Shown here: one piece after another, positions 7,344-16,027 of the stretch
Layout: every line of letters starts with the position of its first letter
Numbering within the stretch: position 1 is the first letter of the stretch
Origin: JALZAA01 sp035316025
Lineage (GTDB): Bacteria; Actinomycetota; Acidimicrobiia; IMCC26256; JACDBD01
NCBI GenBank assembly: GCA_035316025.1
Contig: DATFXL010000126.1
Span: 1-64,000 of the forward strand
Reading direction: 5' to 3'
Length of the DNA stretch: 64,000 nt
Position numbers and translations under genes: made by a program
Notes under the pieces: model-generated
The model's database searches: none
Told to the model about the DNA's origin: nothing
What the model saw: only the letters and a program-made list of their open reading frames with translations

Positions 7344-8173
7344 GAGAGCACCGGCTGCGCATCGGGGACCGGGCCGTGACGCTGATCGCGGGTCCGGCCG
7401 GGTGGGGCGAGTCGTCGCCGCTTCCTGGGTATCCGTGCGCACCGGTTGCCTCTCGTCGCGCCGCCGAGGAAGCGGCGTGCGCCGGCTGGCCGGCGCCGGT
7501 GCGCGCCGCCGTGCCGGTGAACGCGCTCGTCGACCGCGCCCCCGTCGACGCGGGCGCGCTGGCGGGCGTCCCCGCCGTCAAGGTGAAGGTCGGACGGCCG
7601 GACCCGAACGACGACGTCGAGCTGGTCGCGGACGTGCGCGAGGCAGTCGGTCCTCACATCCCGGTGCGCGTCGACGCCAACGCCGCGTGGGATGTCGAGA
7701 CCGCCGAGAGGGTGATCCGTCGGCTCGCCCCGCAGGACCTGGAGCTCGTCGAGGACCCGGTCGGGGGACTGGACGAGCTGGCCCGTCTGCGCCGGCGGGT
7801 CGACGTCCCGATGGCGGCCGACGCATGCGTTCGCTCGGTCGACGACGCCCGCCGACTGGCCACCCTTCACGCGGCCGACGCCGTCGTTCTGAAGGTCCAG
7901 CCCCTCGGTGGCGTGCGCGCTGCTCTCCAGGTCGCCGAGGCAGCCGGCGTCCCCGCCATCGTGACGTCGATGCGTGAGACGTCCATCGGGATCGCGGCCG
8001 GTCTCGCCCTCGCGGCGGCGTTGCCCGATCTCCCCCACGCGTGCGGGCTGACGGCGCGCATGCCCGGCGGCGACGTCGTGGCCGAGCCGCTCGTGCCCGT
8101 CGACGGACGATTGCGGGTGCGACGCGTCACGCCCGCGCCGGAGCTGCTCGCCCGCTATGAGGTCACAGGGTGA
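7340..8173 (+). CDS. menC: o-Succinylbenzoate synthase MenC
   Basis: Enolase-superfamily enzyme that dehydrates SHCHC to o-succinylbenzoate. Catalytic and metal residues are visible: KVKVG (K81, K83), D112 in VDANAAW, E138 in LVEDP, D161 in AADACV and K185 in VLKVQP. At 277 residues it is shorter than many actinobacterial MenC proteins, the difference being at the N-terminal capping domain. The GTG at 7340 overlaps the menA stop, which favours this start. Its 3' end overlaps the convergent menH gene by 11 bases. Confidence 0.93.
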   Translation: MREHRLRIGDRAVTLIAGPAGWGESSPLPGYPCAPVASRRAAEEAACAGWPAPVRAAVPVNALVDRAPVDAGALAGVPAVKVKVGRPDPNDDVELVADVREAVGPHIPVRVDANAAWDVETAERVIRRLAPQDLELVEDPVGGLDELARLRRRVDVPMAADACVRSVDDARRLATLHAADAVVLKVQPLGGVRAALQVAEAAGVPAIVTSMRETSIGIAAGLALAAALPDLPHACGLTARMPGGDVVAEPLVPVDGRLRVRRVTPAPELLARYEVTG

Positions 8174-8867
8174 CGTCGTGAAGCACGCGGCGCAGCAGCG
8201 ACGCGACGCCTTCGGGGTTCTCGAGGTGGACGGCGTGACCGGCGCCGCCGATGAGGACGGGGTGAACGTCGCGTCCGACGCGTTCGGCCATTGCGAAGGC
8301 GATGTCGACGTACTTCTCGTCGAGGACGCCGGCGGCGGGCACGAACGGCGGGACGAGCTGGTCGATACGGTCCCACAGCGGCTCCTGGGTGCCGGGCCCC
8401 AAGACGCGCAGTGCGTGCGTGAGCGTCGCCACCGTGTGCCCGGCGCGGCGAGCGTCGAGACCCGCCGCGTCCTCCGGCAACGTCGAGAACAAGGGCTGGC
8501 GAAGCCAGCGCGCGAGGAACGCGTCGACCCCTTCGCGCTCGATCTGACGGGCCAGCTTCTCGTCCGCCTCGCGCCGGGCTGCCCGCTCGGCGTCGTCGGC
8601 GATGCCCGGCGACGCACTGAGGAGCACCAGCCCCCGAACCAGCTCCGGACGGTCGAGCGCGAGCCGCAGACACAGGCGACCGCCCATCGAGTATCCGACG
8701 TAGACCGCGCGTCCCCCGAGCTCGCCGATGGCGGCCGCCGTCTCGACGAAGCCGAGGCTCGTCGGGACGTCGACGGGCACGGGCCCGGCGTCGGCCGGCA
8801 GGTGGTCCACGACCGCGTCCCACGCCGTCGCCGTCTGCGTGAATCCGGGGACGAGCACGAGCGCCAC
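8163..8867 (-). CDS. menH: Alpha/beta hydrolase, likely SHCHC synthase MenH
   Basis: Small alpha/beta hydrolase, 234 residues. The nucleophile elbow GYSMGGR (S60) and the Arg after it are typical of MenH, which removes pyruvate from SEPHCHC to give SHCHC. The catalytic histidine is probably H211 in GGAGHAVHLENP. Its place between menC and menD makes MenH the best call, but the family is broad. It starts with GTG 8867, with GAGG upstream, and is divergent from menD by 14 bases, so the two genes likely share a promoter region. Confidence 0.83.
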   Translation of the reverse strand: MALVLVPGFTQTATAWDAVVDHLPADAGPVPVDVPTSLGFVETAAAIGELGGRAVYVGYSMGGRLCLRLALDRPELVRGLVLLSASPGIADDAERAARREADEKLARQIEREGVDAFLARWLRQPLFSTLPEDAAGLDARRAGHTVATLTHALRVLGPGTQEPLWDRIDQLVPPFVPAAGVLDEKYVDIAFAMAERVGRDVHPVLIGGAGHAVHLENPEGVASLLRRVLHDVTL

Positions 8868-8881
8868 CTCCGGATCCTCGC

Positions 8882-10597
8882 ATGACCCGCGACGCCAACA
8901 CTGCCTTCGCTCGCGCCTTCGTCGACGAATGGGCGCGCGCCGGCGTTACGGACGCCTGCCTCGCCCCGGGATCGAGGTCGGCGCCCCTCGCGCTTGCGCT
9001 CGCGGCCGACGACCGGGTGCGCGTCCACGTGCACCTCGACGAGCGGTCGGCGGCGTTCTTCGCGCTCGGCGCGGCGAAGGCGAGTGGTCGTCCGGCGGTG
9101 GTGCTCTGCACGTCCGGGACGGCGGCGGCGAACTTTCATCCCGCCGTCCTCGAGGCATACCACAGCCGCACACCGCTCGTCGTCTGTACCGCCGACCGGC
9201 CAGCGGAGCTGCGCGACACCGGCGCCGGCCAGACCGTGGACCAGCTCGACCTCTACGGCCGGGCCGTGCGCTGGTTCTGTGACGTCGGCGTGCCCGAGGA
9301 CCACCCGGGCGCGGCGGCGTCGTGGCGGCCCGTGGCGGCGCGGGCGGCGGGCGAGGCGCTCGGCCCGCCGGCGGGGCCCGTGCACCTCAACCTCGCCTTC
9401 CGAGAGCCGCTGGTGCCCACCGGCGAGCCGCTCGTCGACGCGCCGGGACGTCCCGACGGACGACCGTGGACGGTCGTGACCGGGCCGGCGCGCGTCCCCG
9501 ACGACGCGACCGTGGCCCGCCTGGCGGCGTTGACGCGCGCCGGCCGCTCCGGCGTCATCGTCGTCGGCTGGGGAAGTGGCGCATCGCCCGAAGCCGTCGA
9601 GCGATTCGCCGCCACCGTCGGATGGCCGGTGCTCGCCGACCCCATCTCGGGCCTCCGGCAGGGGGCGCACGCGATCTCCACGTACGAGGCGTTGCTGCGC
9701 ATCCCGGCGTTCGCCACCGGTCATCGACCCGACCTCGTGCTTCGCCTCGGCGCGGCGCCGACGAGCAAGCCGCTCATGGCCTGGTTGGACGCCGGTGTTC
9801 CCCAGCTGCTCGTCGACCCCGACGGCGCGTGGCTCGACCCGGCGCGGGCGGCGGAGGAGCGCATCGCCGTCGACGTCGATCCTCTGCTCGCCACGCTCGC
9901 CGGCGGGGTCACGCCCGCGGACCCCGACGAGGCGTGGTGGGGCTCGTGGCTGGCAGCAGAGCGATCAGCGCGCGCCGCGCTCGACGATCTCCTGGACGGG
10001 TGGGCGACGCCGTTCGAGGGCCGCGTCGCGCGTGACGTCGTCGACGCCATGCCTGCCGGCGCCACGCTCGCGGTCGCATCGAGCATGCCGGTACGCGATG
10101 TCGAGGCCTTCGCTCGCCCTCGCTCCAGCCTCCGCTACCTCGCCAACCGGGGCGTGAACGGGATCGACGGGTTCGTCTCCACCGTGCTCGGTTCGGCCAC
10201 GGCCGCATCCGGACCGATCGTCGCGCTGCTCGGCGACCTCTGCTTCCTGCACGACGCCAACGGCCTCGTCGGCGCCGCGAGCCGTGGCGTCGACGTCACC
10301 TTCGTGGTGCTCGACAACGACGGCGGCGGCATCTTTTCCTTCCTGCCCCAGGCCGACCTGCCCGAGCACTTCGAGCTGTTGTTCGGGACGCCCCACGGGG
10401 TCGACCTCGCCGCGCTGGCGGGGATGCACGGCGTGCCGGTCGACCGGGTCGAGAAGGCGAGCGACGTCGTGCCGGCCGTCGACGCCGCGATTGCCGCCCG
10501 CGGGGTGCGGTGCGTGATCGTTCCCACCGAGCGGGCCGACAACGTCGCCCGCCACCGCGAGGCGTGGGCGGCCGCGGCCGCCGCACTCACGACCTGA
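8882..10597 (+). CDS. menD: SEPHCHC synthase MenD
   Basis: Thiamine diphosphate enzyme joining 2-oxoglutarate and isochorismate, the first committed step of menaquinone synthesis. At 571 residues it has family length. It begins with the MenD signature VTDACLAPGSRSAPL, then HLDERSAAFFALGAAKASGRP with the catalytic Glu, and CTSGTAAANFHPAVLEA. The C-terminal ThDP part shows ANRGVNGIDGFVSTVLG and ALLGDLCFLHDANGL, ending in DNDGGGIFSFLPQ. It needs ThDP, whose supply genes are in the thiamine operon at 40548-44924. Convergent with the ABC-binding protein gene at 10603. Confidence 0.96.
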   Translation: MTRDANTAFARAFVDEWARAGVTDACLAPGSRSAPLALALAADDRVRVHVHLDERSAAFFALGAAKASGRPAVVLCTSGTAAANFHPAVLEAYHSRTPLVVCTADRPAELRDTGAGQTVDQLDLYGRAVRWFCDVGVPEDHPGAAASWRPVAARAAGEALGPPAGPVHLNLAFREPLVPTGEPLVDAPGRPDGRPWTVVTGPARVPDDATVARLAALTRAGRSGVIVVGWGSGASPEAVERFAATVGWPVLADPISGLRQGAHAISTYEALLRIPAFATGHRPDLVLRLGAAPTSKPLMAWLDAGVPQLLVDPDGAWLDPARAAEERIAVDVDPLLATLAGGVTPADPDEAWWGSWLAAERSARAALDDLLDGWATPFEGRVARDVVDAMPAGATLAVASSMPVRDVEAFARPRSSLRYLANRGVNGIDGFVSTVLGSATAASGPIVALLGDLCFLHDANGLVGAASRGVDVTFVVLDNDGGGIFSFLPQADLPEHFELLFGTPHGVDLAALAGMHGVPVDRVEKASDVVPAVDAAIAARGVRCVIVPTERADNVARHREAWAAAAAALTT

Positions 10598-10602
10598 CCG
10601 AG

Positions 10603-11883
10603 TCAGCCGATGCGAATCTGCGAGTCGGGCGGAGCGGTGGCGTCGCGGCCGGTGTCGTCGAACTGCCACACCTCGTAGACGCCCGCGGTCGGTTCGAACT
10701 TCCCGAACTTGTTCATGTGCGGGAAGGCGGCCGACGCGCCCTGGTAGTGGATCGTCCTTCCTTCGCCGAGCAGGCGCTTGCAATCTGCGAACGTCCGGCA
10801 CTCCTCCTTGCCTCTCGTGTTGGCGGCGAAGACCTCCTTCATCTTGCCGGGGTCGTCGGATTTCGCCTTCTCGGCCGCCAGCGCGGTCAGCACCGTGCAG
10901 TCGTAGTAGAAGGACGAGTAGATCGGATCGATGCCCGTGGCGGCGAACGCGTCGAGGAACGGGCTCTGCGCTCCGGCGGGCTGGGTAGCCGGCGAGGTGC
11001 CCTTGATCCCAGCGGCGGCGGCCGGGTTGTTCTGATCGAGGAGCGTCGGGAACGCGTTCGTTCGCATGCCGTCAGCCGCGTAGATGGGGAACTGCTGAGG
11101 TGAGAGCCCCTTGGTGGTGAGCGCCCGGACGATGTCGCTCCCGTCATTCTCGAACCCGAGGACGACAACGGCGTCGGGTTTCTTGTCGACGACCCTTTGG
11201 ACCACCTTGTCGAAGCCGGTCGCGTCCGGGTCGTACTCGACGTCGGCGACGACCGTGGCCTTGCCCTTCGCGAGCTGCTTCTTGACCGACCTCGCCAGGC
11301 CGACGCCGTAGCTGTCCCGACGGGCGAGGATCCCGACCTTCTTGCGGCCGTCCTCGAGCACGAGCCGGGCCAGGGCCGGGCCCTGCAGCCGGTCGGACGG
11401 CGTGGTGCGGAAGTAGTAGCCGTCCGAGTCCGCCGTCGACAGGTCGGCGGCGGTGTTCGAACCCGAGCACATGAGCACCCCGCGCCGGCTCACCTCGTCG
11501 AGGAGGTCGAGCGTGACACCCGACGACGACGGGCCCATGATGGCGTCGACCTTGCTGTCCTCGAGAAGCCCTTCGAGCGATTCGCTCGCAACCTCGGGGT
11601 CGGTCGCGTCGTCGGCCACCGTGTACGTCACCGGCTTCCCCAGCACCCCGCCGGTGGCGTTGATCTCGTCGACCGCCATGGTCACCGGCACGGTCAGGGA
11701 CTGCACGATGCTGCTGAGCTGGCCCGACTGTGCCGCCAGCTGCCCGAGCTCCAGCGACCCGTTGACGTTGCCGCGGTCCTCCTCGCCCGCGCCGGCCAGA
11801 CCGCTCCCGGCGGCGAGCCCCGCCGTCATGAGCCCGGTGACGGCGACCAACGCCACGAGCGTCGTGATTCGCGAACGGCCCAT
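10603..11883 (-). CDS. Branched-chain amino acid-type ABC transporter substrate-binding protein
   Basis: Periplasmic-binding-protein type I (LivK-like, Peripla_BP_6) of 426 residues. A signal peptide covers about residues 1-32 (TTLVALVAVTGLMTAGLAAG). The LivK core shows TVPVTMAVDEINATGGVLGKP and IMGPSSSGVTLDLLDEV. The C-terminal half has several cysteines that may form disulfides. No permease or ATPase genes for it are adjacent, so it is an orphan component here; its ligand is unknown. ATG 11883 has GGAGAGAG upstream. It ends five bases from the convergent menD stop. Confidence 0.85.
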   Translation of the reverse strand: MGRSRITTLVALVAVTGLMTAGLAAGSGLAGAGEEDRGNVNGSLELGQLAAQSGQLSSIVQSLTVPVTMAVDEINATGGVLGKPVTYTVADDATDPEVASESLEGLLEDSKVDAIMGPSSSGVTLDLLDEVSRRGVLMCSGSNTAADLSTADSDGYYFRTTPSDRLQGPALARLVLEDGRKKVGILARRDSYGVGLARSVKKQLAKGKATVVADVEYDPDATGFDKVVQRVVDKKPDAVVVLGFENDGSDIVRALTTKGLSPQQFPIYAADGMRTNAFPTLLDQNNPAAAAGIKGTSPATQPAGAQSPFLDAFAATGIDPIYSSFYYDCTVLTALAAEKAKSDDPGKMKEVFAANTRGKEECRTFADCKRLLGEGRTIHYQGASAAFPHMNKFGKFEPTAGVYEVWQFDDTGRDATAPPDSQIRIG

Positions 11884-11974
11884 TTCGGCGTCTCTCTCCT
11901 GACCGGGTCGCCGCGTCGCGACCGGCGTCCGAGCTTAGAGAATCTGCCCGGCCGTTCCGCGTCGCACGGCGACG

Positions 11975-13171
11975 CTACGGCTGTACGAGCACACGCAGCA
12001 TCGGCTCGAACTTTGCCTGCGTCTCCGCCCACTCGGCATCGGGGTCCGAGCCGGCCACGATGCCGGCGCCGGCGACGAGGCGCGCCGTCGATCCGTCGAG
12101 CTCGGCGCACCGGAGGGCGACCGCCCACTCGCCGTCGCCCTGCGCGTCGACCCAGCCCACGGGGCCTGCGTAGCAGCCCCGGTCGAACGACTCGAGCTGC
12201 TGCAGCATGCTCAGCGCGCGGTCGCGCGGAGCGCCGGCGACGGCAGGCGTCGGATGGAGCCGGAGCGCGAGGTCGAGCGCCGAGCTCGCCGATCGGGTGT
12301 CCACGGTGCCGGCGATCGTCGTGGCGAGATGGATGACTGTCGCCAGGCGAGCGGCCTCGGGACCGCGCACGGTCGTGACGTCGACGCCGCACTCGCGCAA
12401 GCCGTGCACGACGTCGTCGATGACGAGGCGATGCTCGAGCCCATCCTTGGCCGATGCGGTGAGCGCAGCCTCGGCGGCGCGGTCGTTGTCGTCCGTCGCC
12501 CGGCGGGGGATCGTGCCGGCCATGGGGCGGGACAGCACCTCGTGTCCGTTCCGGCGAACGAGAAGCTCGGGTGACGCGCCCACGAGGCCGTCATCGGCGA
12601 ACACGGCGCAGTCGCCCTGGGTCGCGCACAAGCGCTCGACGACGGCAGGAGCGTCGAACAGCGCGTCGGCGTGCACGACGACCTCGCGCGCGAGCACGAC
12701 TTTGGCGACCTCGCCGGCGTGGATGGCGTCGAGCACGGCTCGGACTTGAGCGAACCACGACGAACGGGAGACGCGACCCTCGACGCTGAAGCGAGTCGCC
12801 GGCGCGAGGGAGCCGACCGCTGCTGGCACCGGTGGGCCGATCTCGGTGCGCCACGCGCGGCCGCGCGCGTCGATACCGCTCACCGAGGCCGGGATCGTGA
12901 CGTCGCCGGCGACGGGGTGGCCGAAGGGCAGCGCGCCGACCGCGATCGCTCCGGTGCCCGGAGTGTGCACCGGGTCGTCGACTTCGATGCCGGCGAGCAC
13001 GCGACCAGCGAGCGGCGCCGGCACGCGCGCCGCCGCGCCCGCCGTCACGAAGCCGATCCCGTCCCGCAGCCATGCAAACCCGTCAGGTGCGAGCTCATCG
13101 ATCAGGCGGGCCGGCCGCTCGACGGGTCGGGTGCGGGCCACGAGACCAGCCGCGGTGGAAGTGGCGGTCAT
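11975..13171 (-). CDS. menF: Isochorismate synthase MenF
   Basis: Chorismate-binding enzyme that makes isochorismate for MenD. The 398-residue protein shows AGEVAKVVLAREV (general-base Lys), ASPELLVRRNGHEVLSRPMAGTIPR, LRLHPTPAVAGAPR and the C-terminal GWVDAQGDGEWAVALRCA block with GAGIVAGSDPDAEW. It could in principle serve a salicylate pathway, but the men neighbours argue for menaquinone. ATG 13171 overlaps the stop of the ubiE/menG gene (ATGA), so merR-menG-menF reads as one operon. Confidence 0.92.
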   Translation of the reverse strand: MTATSTAAGLVARTRPVERPARLIDELAPDGFAWLRDGIGFVTAGAAARVPAPLAGRVLAGIEVDDPVHTPGTGAIAVGALPFGHPVAGDVTIPASVSGIDARGRAWRTEIGPPVPAAVGSLAPATRFSVEGRVSRSSWFAQVRAVLDAIHAGEVAKVVLAREVVVHADALFDAPAVVERLCATQGDCAVFADDGLVGASPELLVRRNGHEVLSRPMAGTIPRRATDDNDRAAEAALTASAKDGLEHRLVIDDVVHGLRECGVDVTTVRGPEAARLATVIHLATTIAGTVDTRSASSALDLALRLHPTPAVAGAPRDRALSMLQQLESFDRGCYAGPVGWVDAQGDGEWAVALRCAELDGSTARLVAGAGIVAGSDPDAEWAETQAKFEPMLRVLVQP

Positions 13172-13887
13172 CGCCGGGTGCCTGTGATGAGCTGGACCGC
13201 GCCGGCGGTGAACGTGTGCCGCTCCACCGCGGCGAAGCCGGCCGCGATGACCAGGGCGAGCAGCTCGCCGGGTGCCGGTAGGTAGGCGGTCGAGCGCGGA
13301 AGATACTGATACGCCTCGCTGTCGTGCGCGAGGCGCGCGCCCACGAGCGGCACGACGCGCCGGAACCAGACGTGGTGGCCGGCCCGCAGCAGCGGGTTTG
13401 CAGGCTCGCCCGTCTCGAGGGCGGCAAGCCTCCCGCCGGGCCGGAGCACGCGCGCGCATTCGCGGAAGAAACGGTCGGGGTCGACGAAGTTGCGCAACGC
13501 GAACCCGCTGACCACGCCGTCGGCGGATGCGTCTGGCATCGGGAGCGCGAGGGCGTCGGCCCGCACGAGCGGGGCACGCGTATGGGCGGCGGCGAGCATG
13601 CCGGCGGAGAAGTCCACGCCGACGGGCGCGTATCCGTCGCCGGCGACGACGTCACAGAGGTCGCCGGTGCCGCAGCCGAGGTCGAGCACCTTCGCGCGTG
13701 CCGGAAGACGCAGCGCGGCGACCGTGTGTCGCCGCCAGCGCCGGTCCTGGCCGAGCGAGATGATGCGGTTCAGACGGTCGTAGCGCGGCGCGATGCGATC
13801 GAACATCGCCTCGACCGCGTGTTGTTTGTCGTCGCCCTCGGGGAGGCGCGTGTCTCGTGCGGGGGCCGCCGTGCGACTCACGGCCAC
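13168..13887 (-). CDS. menG: Demethylmenaquinone methyltransferase (MenG/UbiE)
   Basis: SAM-dependent C-methyltransferase for the last step of menaquinone synthesis. UbiE hallmarks are VEAMFDRIAPRYDRLNRIISLGQDRRWRR, SAM motif I VLDLGCGTGDL, the FALRNFVDPDRFFRECARVLRPGG block and the late EAYQYLPRSTAYLPAP. Two starts are possible: GTG 13887 (239 residues) or GTG 13881, which forms a GTGA overlap with the MerR gene's stop and may be the real one. The downstream gene menF is coupled through ATGA. Confidence 0.93.
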   Translation of the reverse strand: MAVSRTAAPARDTRLPEGDDKQHAVEAMFDRIAPRYDRLNRIISLGQDRRWRRHTVAALRLPARAKVLDLGCGTGDLCDVVAGDGYAPVGVDFSAGMLAAAHTRAPLVRADALALPMPDASADGVVSGFALRNFVDPDRFFRECARVLRPGGRLAALETGEPANPLLRAGHHVWFRRVVPLVGARLAHDSEAYQYLPRSTAYLPAPGELLALVIAAGFAAVERHTFTAGAVQLITGTRR

Positions 13888-14663
13888 ACGACTTCGAGCC
13901 GGCGGTTGGCCTCGGCGCTCGCGGCCTCGAGCTCGGCCGGCTCGCCCACCGCTTCGAGGTGCTCCTGTGCGACCTCGAGCAGGACGCGCCGGAAGTGGTG
14001 GGCCACGAGCGCGCTGACCGACGGCAGCAACACCCGGAACGCTTCGACCAGCCGCTCGGCCCGCTCGTCGTCCGGGAGATCGGCGGTGCGCAGCGGCTCG
14101 CGCACGTACGTGTCGAACATGGCCACGGCGCCCTCGGCGGTTTCGCGCGTTGCCTCGTGGTGACGCCGTGCCAGCGTGAGGAGCTCGGGCATCGGCAGGC
14201 CGGTCTCGAGCAGTCGCAACCCGGCGGCCACGATGTCGACGTCGGCCGTCGTGAACCGGGCGTCCCCCTCGTGACGGCGGGGGACGAGGAGTCCCTCCCG
14301 CACGACCGACTCGATGAGCGCCTCGGGGACGCCCGAACGCGCCGCAAGCTCCCCGAGCGTGAGGAACTCCTCGTCGTCCGCGCCTTCCCCGGCGGCGACG
14401 ACGGCGGCAGCCAGCGGCTCGTCGGCCCGGTCGAGCTCACCGGCGACGATGCGCCGGATGACCGCGAGCGAGAAGCCGCGGCGCTGCAGCTCCTTGATCC
14501 GGGCCAGCCGATCCACGTGCTCGGGGCCGTACCAGCCGATGCGCCCCCGCCGCTCGGGCGGCGGCAGCAACCGACGCTTCTGGTAGAAGCGGATCGTGTC
14601 CACGGAGACGTCGGCGCGGGCCGCCAGCTCCTCCACCCGCAGACCCGACGTCCCGGTCTCCAT
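13878..14663 (-). CDS. MerR-family regulator heading the menG-menF operon
   Basis: Transcription factor of 261 residues. The N-terminal MerR winged helix reads RVEELAARADVSVDTIRFYQKRRLLPPPERRGRIGW (about 9-44) followed by RRGFSLAVIRRIV. A second MerR-like helix-turn-helix appears around 100-140 (LGELAARSGVPEALIESVVREGLL), then an alpha-helical effector part. No cysteine metal site is seen. It overlaps menG and has a dyad motif 13 bases before its ATG that recurs before menB, so it is a candidate menaquinone regulator. The signal sensed is unknown. Confidence 0.85.
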   Translation of the reverse strand: METGTSGLRVEELAARADVSVDTIRFYQKRRLLPPPERRGRIGWYGPEHVDRLARIKELQRRGFSLAVIRRIVAGELDRADEPLAAAVVAAGEGADDEEFLTLGELAARSGVPEALIESVVREGLLVPRRHEGDARFTTADVDIVAAGLRLLETGLPMPELLTLARRHHEATRETAEGAVAMFDTYVREPLRTADLPDDERAERLVEAFRVLLPSVSALVAHHFRRVLLEVAQEHLEAVGEPAELEAASAEANRRLEVVWP

Positions 14664-14675
14664 GACCCGCGATTC

Positions 14676-14692
14676 TAGGAGTAGCTGCTCCC
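14676..14692. promoter_or_regulatory. Candidate MerR-type operator before the merR-menG-menF operon
   Basis: TAGGAGTAGCTGCTCCC lies between the crotonase stop (14713) and the MerR ATG (14663). Its core GGAGTAGCTGCTCC is an imperfect palindrome. It matches the motif at 5595-5611 in 15 of 17 positions. Autoregulation is the usual arrangement for MerR genes. Confidence 0.52.
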
Positions 14693-14712
14693 GCGGTCAG
14701 GCTCGGGGTACG

Positions 14713-15477
14713 TCAGCTCCCGGTCCACTCGGGTGGGCGCTTCTCGGCGAACGCACGGGCACCCTCGATCGCGTCCTTCGTCGAGCCGACCTCCGCCGCC
14801 AGCTCGCCGTTCAGCCGCCAGGCGTCGGCCTCGGAGAGGTCGCCCGCCTCGCGCACGATGCGGAGCGAGCTGCGCACGGCGACGGGCGCGTTCTCGGCGA
14901 TTCGGACCGCGAGCGCGAGGGCCTCTTCGACGACCTGGTCCCTGGGCACGACCCGGTTCACGAGCCCGAGCGCGTGGGCCCGGTGGGCGTCGATGCTCTC
15001 GCCGGTGATCGCGACCTCCGTCGCCAGCGCGAGCGGCACGCGCTTCGGCAGCCGAACCAGACCGCCGGCCGACGCGAACAGTCCCCGCTTCACCTCGGGG
15101 AGCCCGAAGACGGCGTCGTCCGCCGCCACCACGAGGTCGCACGAGAGGACGATCTCGAACCCCCCAGCCAGCGCGGGGCCGTTCACGGCGGCGATGAGCG
15201 GCTTCGGGAACGAGCGTTGCGTGATACCGCCGAAGCCGCCCCGCTTCGTCGTCAGCTCGAGGCCGCGACCGGCTGCCACCATCTTGAGGTCGGCTCCGGC
15301 GGAGAACACCGGTCCGCGGCCCGTGACGACGACCGCCCAGATCTCTTCGTCGGCCTCGAGCTCGTCGAGCGCGCCCTCGATGCTCGACGCCACGTCGCCG
15401 TTCACGGCGTTGCGAGCCTCGGGACGGTTGATCGCGAGGATCTCGACCTTGCCGCGGCGCTCCCGCTCGAGGACCAT
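14713..15477 (-). CDS. Enoyl-CoA hydratase/isomerase (crotonase family)
   Basis: Crotonase-fold protein of 254 residues. Both catalytic glutamates of true enoyl-CoA hydratases are in place: the one in AGGFEIVLSCD and the one in LPEVKRG. The oxyanion segment is FSAGADLKM. It therefore probably hydrates 2-enoyl-CoA in fatty or aromatic acid breakdown and is not a second MenB. No Shine-Dalgarno is visible, but TACGGT at 15490-15485 stands 7 bases before the ATG, suggesting a leaderless mRNA. The MerR gene follows 49 bases downstream on the same strand. Confidence 0.88.
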   Translation of the reverse strand: MVLERERRGKVEILAINRPEARNAVNGDVASSIEGALDELEADEEIWAVVVTGRGPVFSAGADLKMVAAGRGLELTTKRGGFGGITQRSFPKPLIAAVNGPALAGGFEIVLSCDLVVAADDAVFGLPEVKRGLFASAGGLVRLPKRVPLALATEVAITGESIDAHRAHALGLVNRVVPRDQVVEEALALAVRIAENAPVAVRSSLRIVREAGDLSEADAWRLNGELAAEVGSTKDAIEGARAFAEKRPPEWTGS

Positions 15478-15484
15478 CCGCCGG

Positions 15485-15490
15485 ACCGTA
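15485..15490 (-). promoter_or_regulatory. Putative -10 box (TACGGT) of a leaderless crotonase mRNA
   Basis: TACGGT on the minus strand, 7 bases from the ATG at 15477. The same hexamer at the same distance precedes the genes at 17288 (plus strand) and 61852 (minus strand). No good -35 is seen. Confidence 0.4.
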
Positions 15491-15577
15491 TCGGAGGGTC
15501 TCGGCGGCGGTCCACGATGCCGGACGCCACGGCGGCCCGACGCGCGCGAGCATGGGGGTCTGATCGAGGAGGTCGCG

Positions 15578-16027
15578 ATGCTCGAGACTCGTGAGACGCC
15601 GGAGCAGGTCCCGGAGACGCGTCCCGCTCAGCAGGCAGGTTTCACGCAGAGGAAGGACACGCGCGTCTGGCTACGGGACCGGATCTCAGCCGGATGGGCC
15701 TACGGACTGCTGGCCGGGTGGTACGGCCTGTTCCTGGTCGTGCAACTGCTGCAGCCGGAGCCCGAGGCGCACACCGGGATGCTCGCCTGGATCGGCGCCA
15801 TCATGGGCGTGGTCTTCCTCGCCGCGCTCGTCTTCACCGGTATCGGTCTCGCCCTTCGCCAGCGGTGGGGTCTCGTCGCCTCCCTGGGCGCGTCGGGTTT
15901 TCTCCTCGCCGATTCGATCGCCTGCCCACTCACGGGCCACCACGAGTTCGGCGCCTTCATCGTGGTCCAGGCCGTCGCGTCCGTCGCCCTGGCCGGCGCC
16001 AGCATCCGGGCGCTCCGCAGCACCTGA
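15578..16027 (+). CDS. Four-helix integral membrane protein, hypothetical
   Basis: Membrane protein of 149 residues with no recognised family. A polar N-terminus of about 35 residues is followed by four hydrophobic segments, roughly 43-60, 72-92, 99-118 and 127-145. GAGGAGG at 15567-15573 is well spaced for the ATG at 15578, and hydropathy is that of a real membrane protein. Almost all of the gene is also covered on the other strand by the C-terminal extension of the MFS gene ending at 15686. Function unknown. Confidence 0.72.
   Translation: MLETRETPEQVPETRPAQQAGFTQRKDTRVWLRDRISAGWAYGLLAGWYGLFLVVQLLQPEPEAHTGMLAWIGAIMGVVFLAALVFTGIGLALRQRWGLVASLGASGFLLADSIACPLTGHHEFGAFIVVQAVASVALAGASIRALRST

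Noticed and set aside
6950..9724. A 924-codon open frame on the minus strand across menA, menC, menH and menD
   Set aside because: Its translation is rich in Arg/Gly/Pro with no domain, and it is antisense to well-supported genes. Long empty frames are normal in GC-rich DNA.
14713..15477. Second MenB
   Set aside because: It carries both catalytic glutamates of enoyl-CoA hydratases and lacks MenB blocks such as the C-terminal QAYLQRRRPEF.
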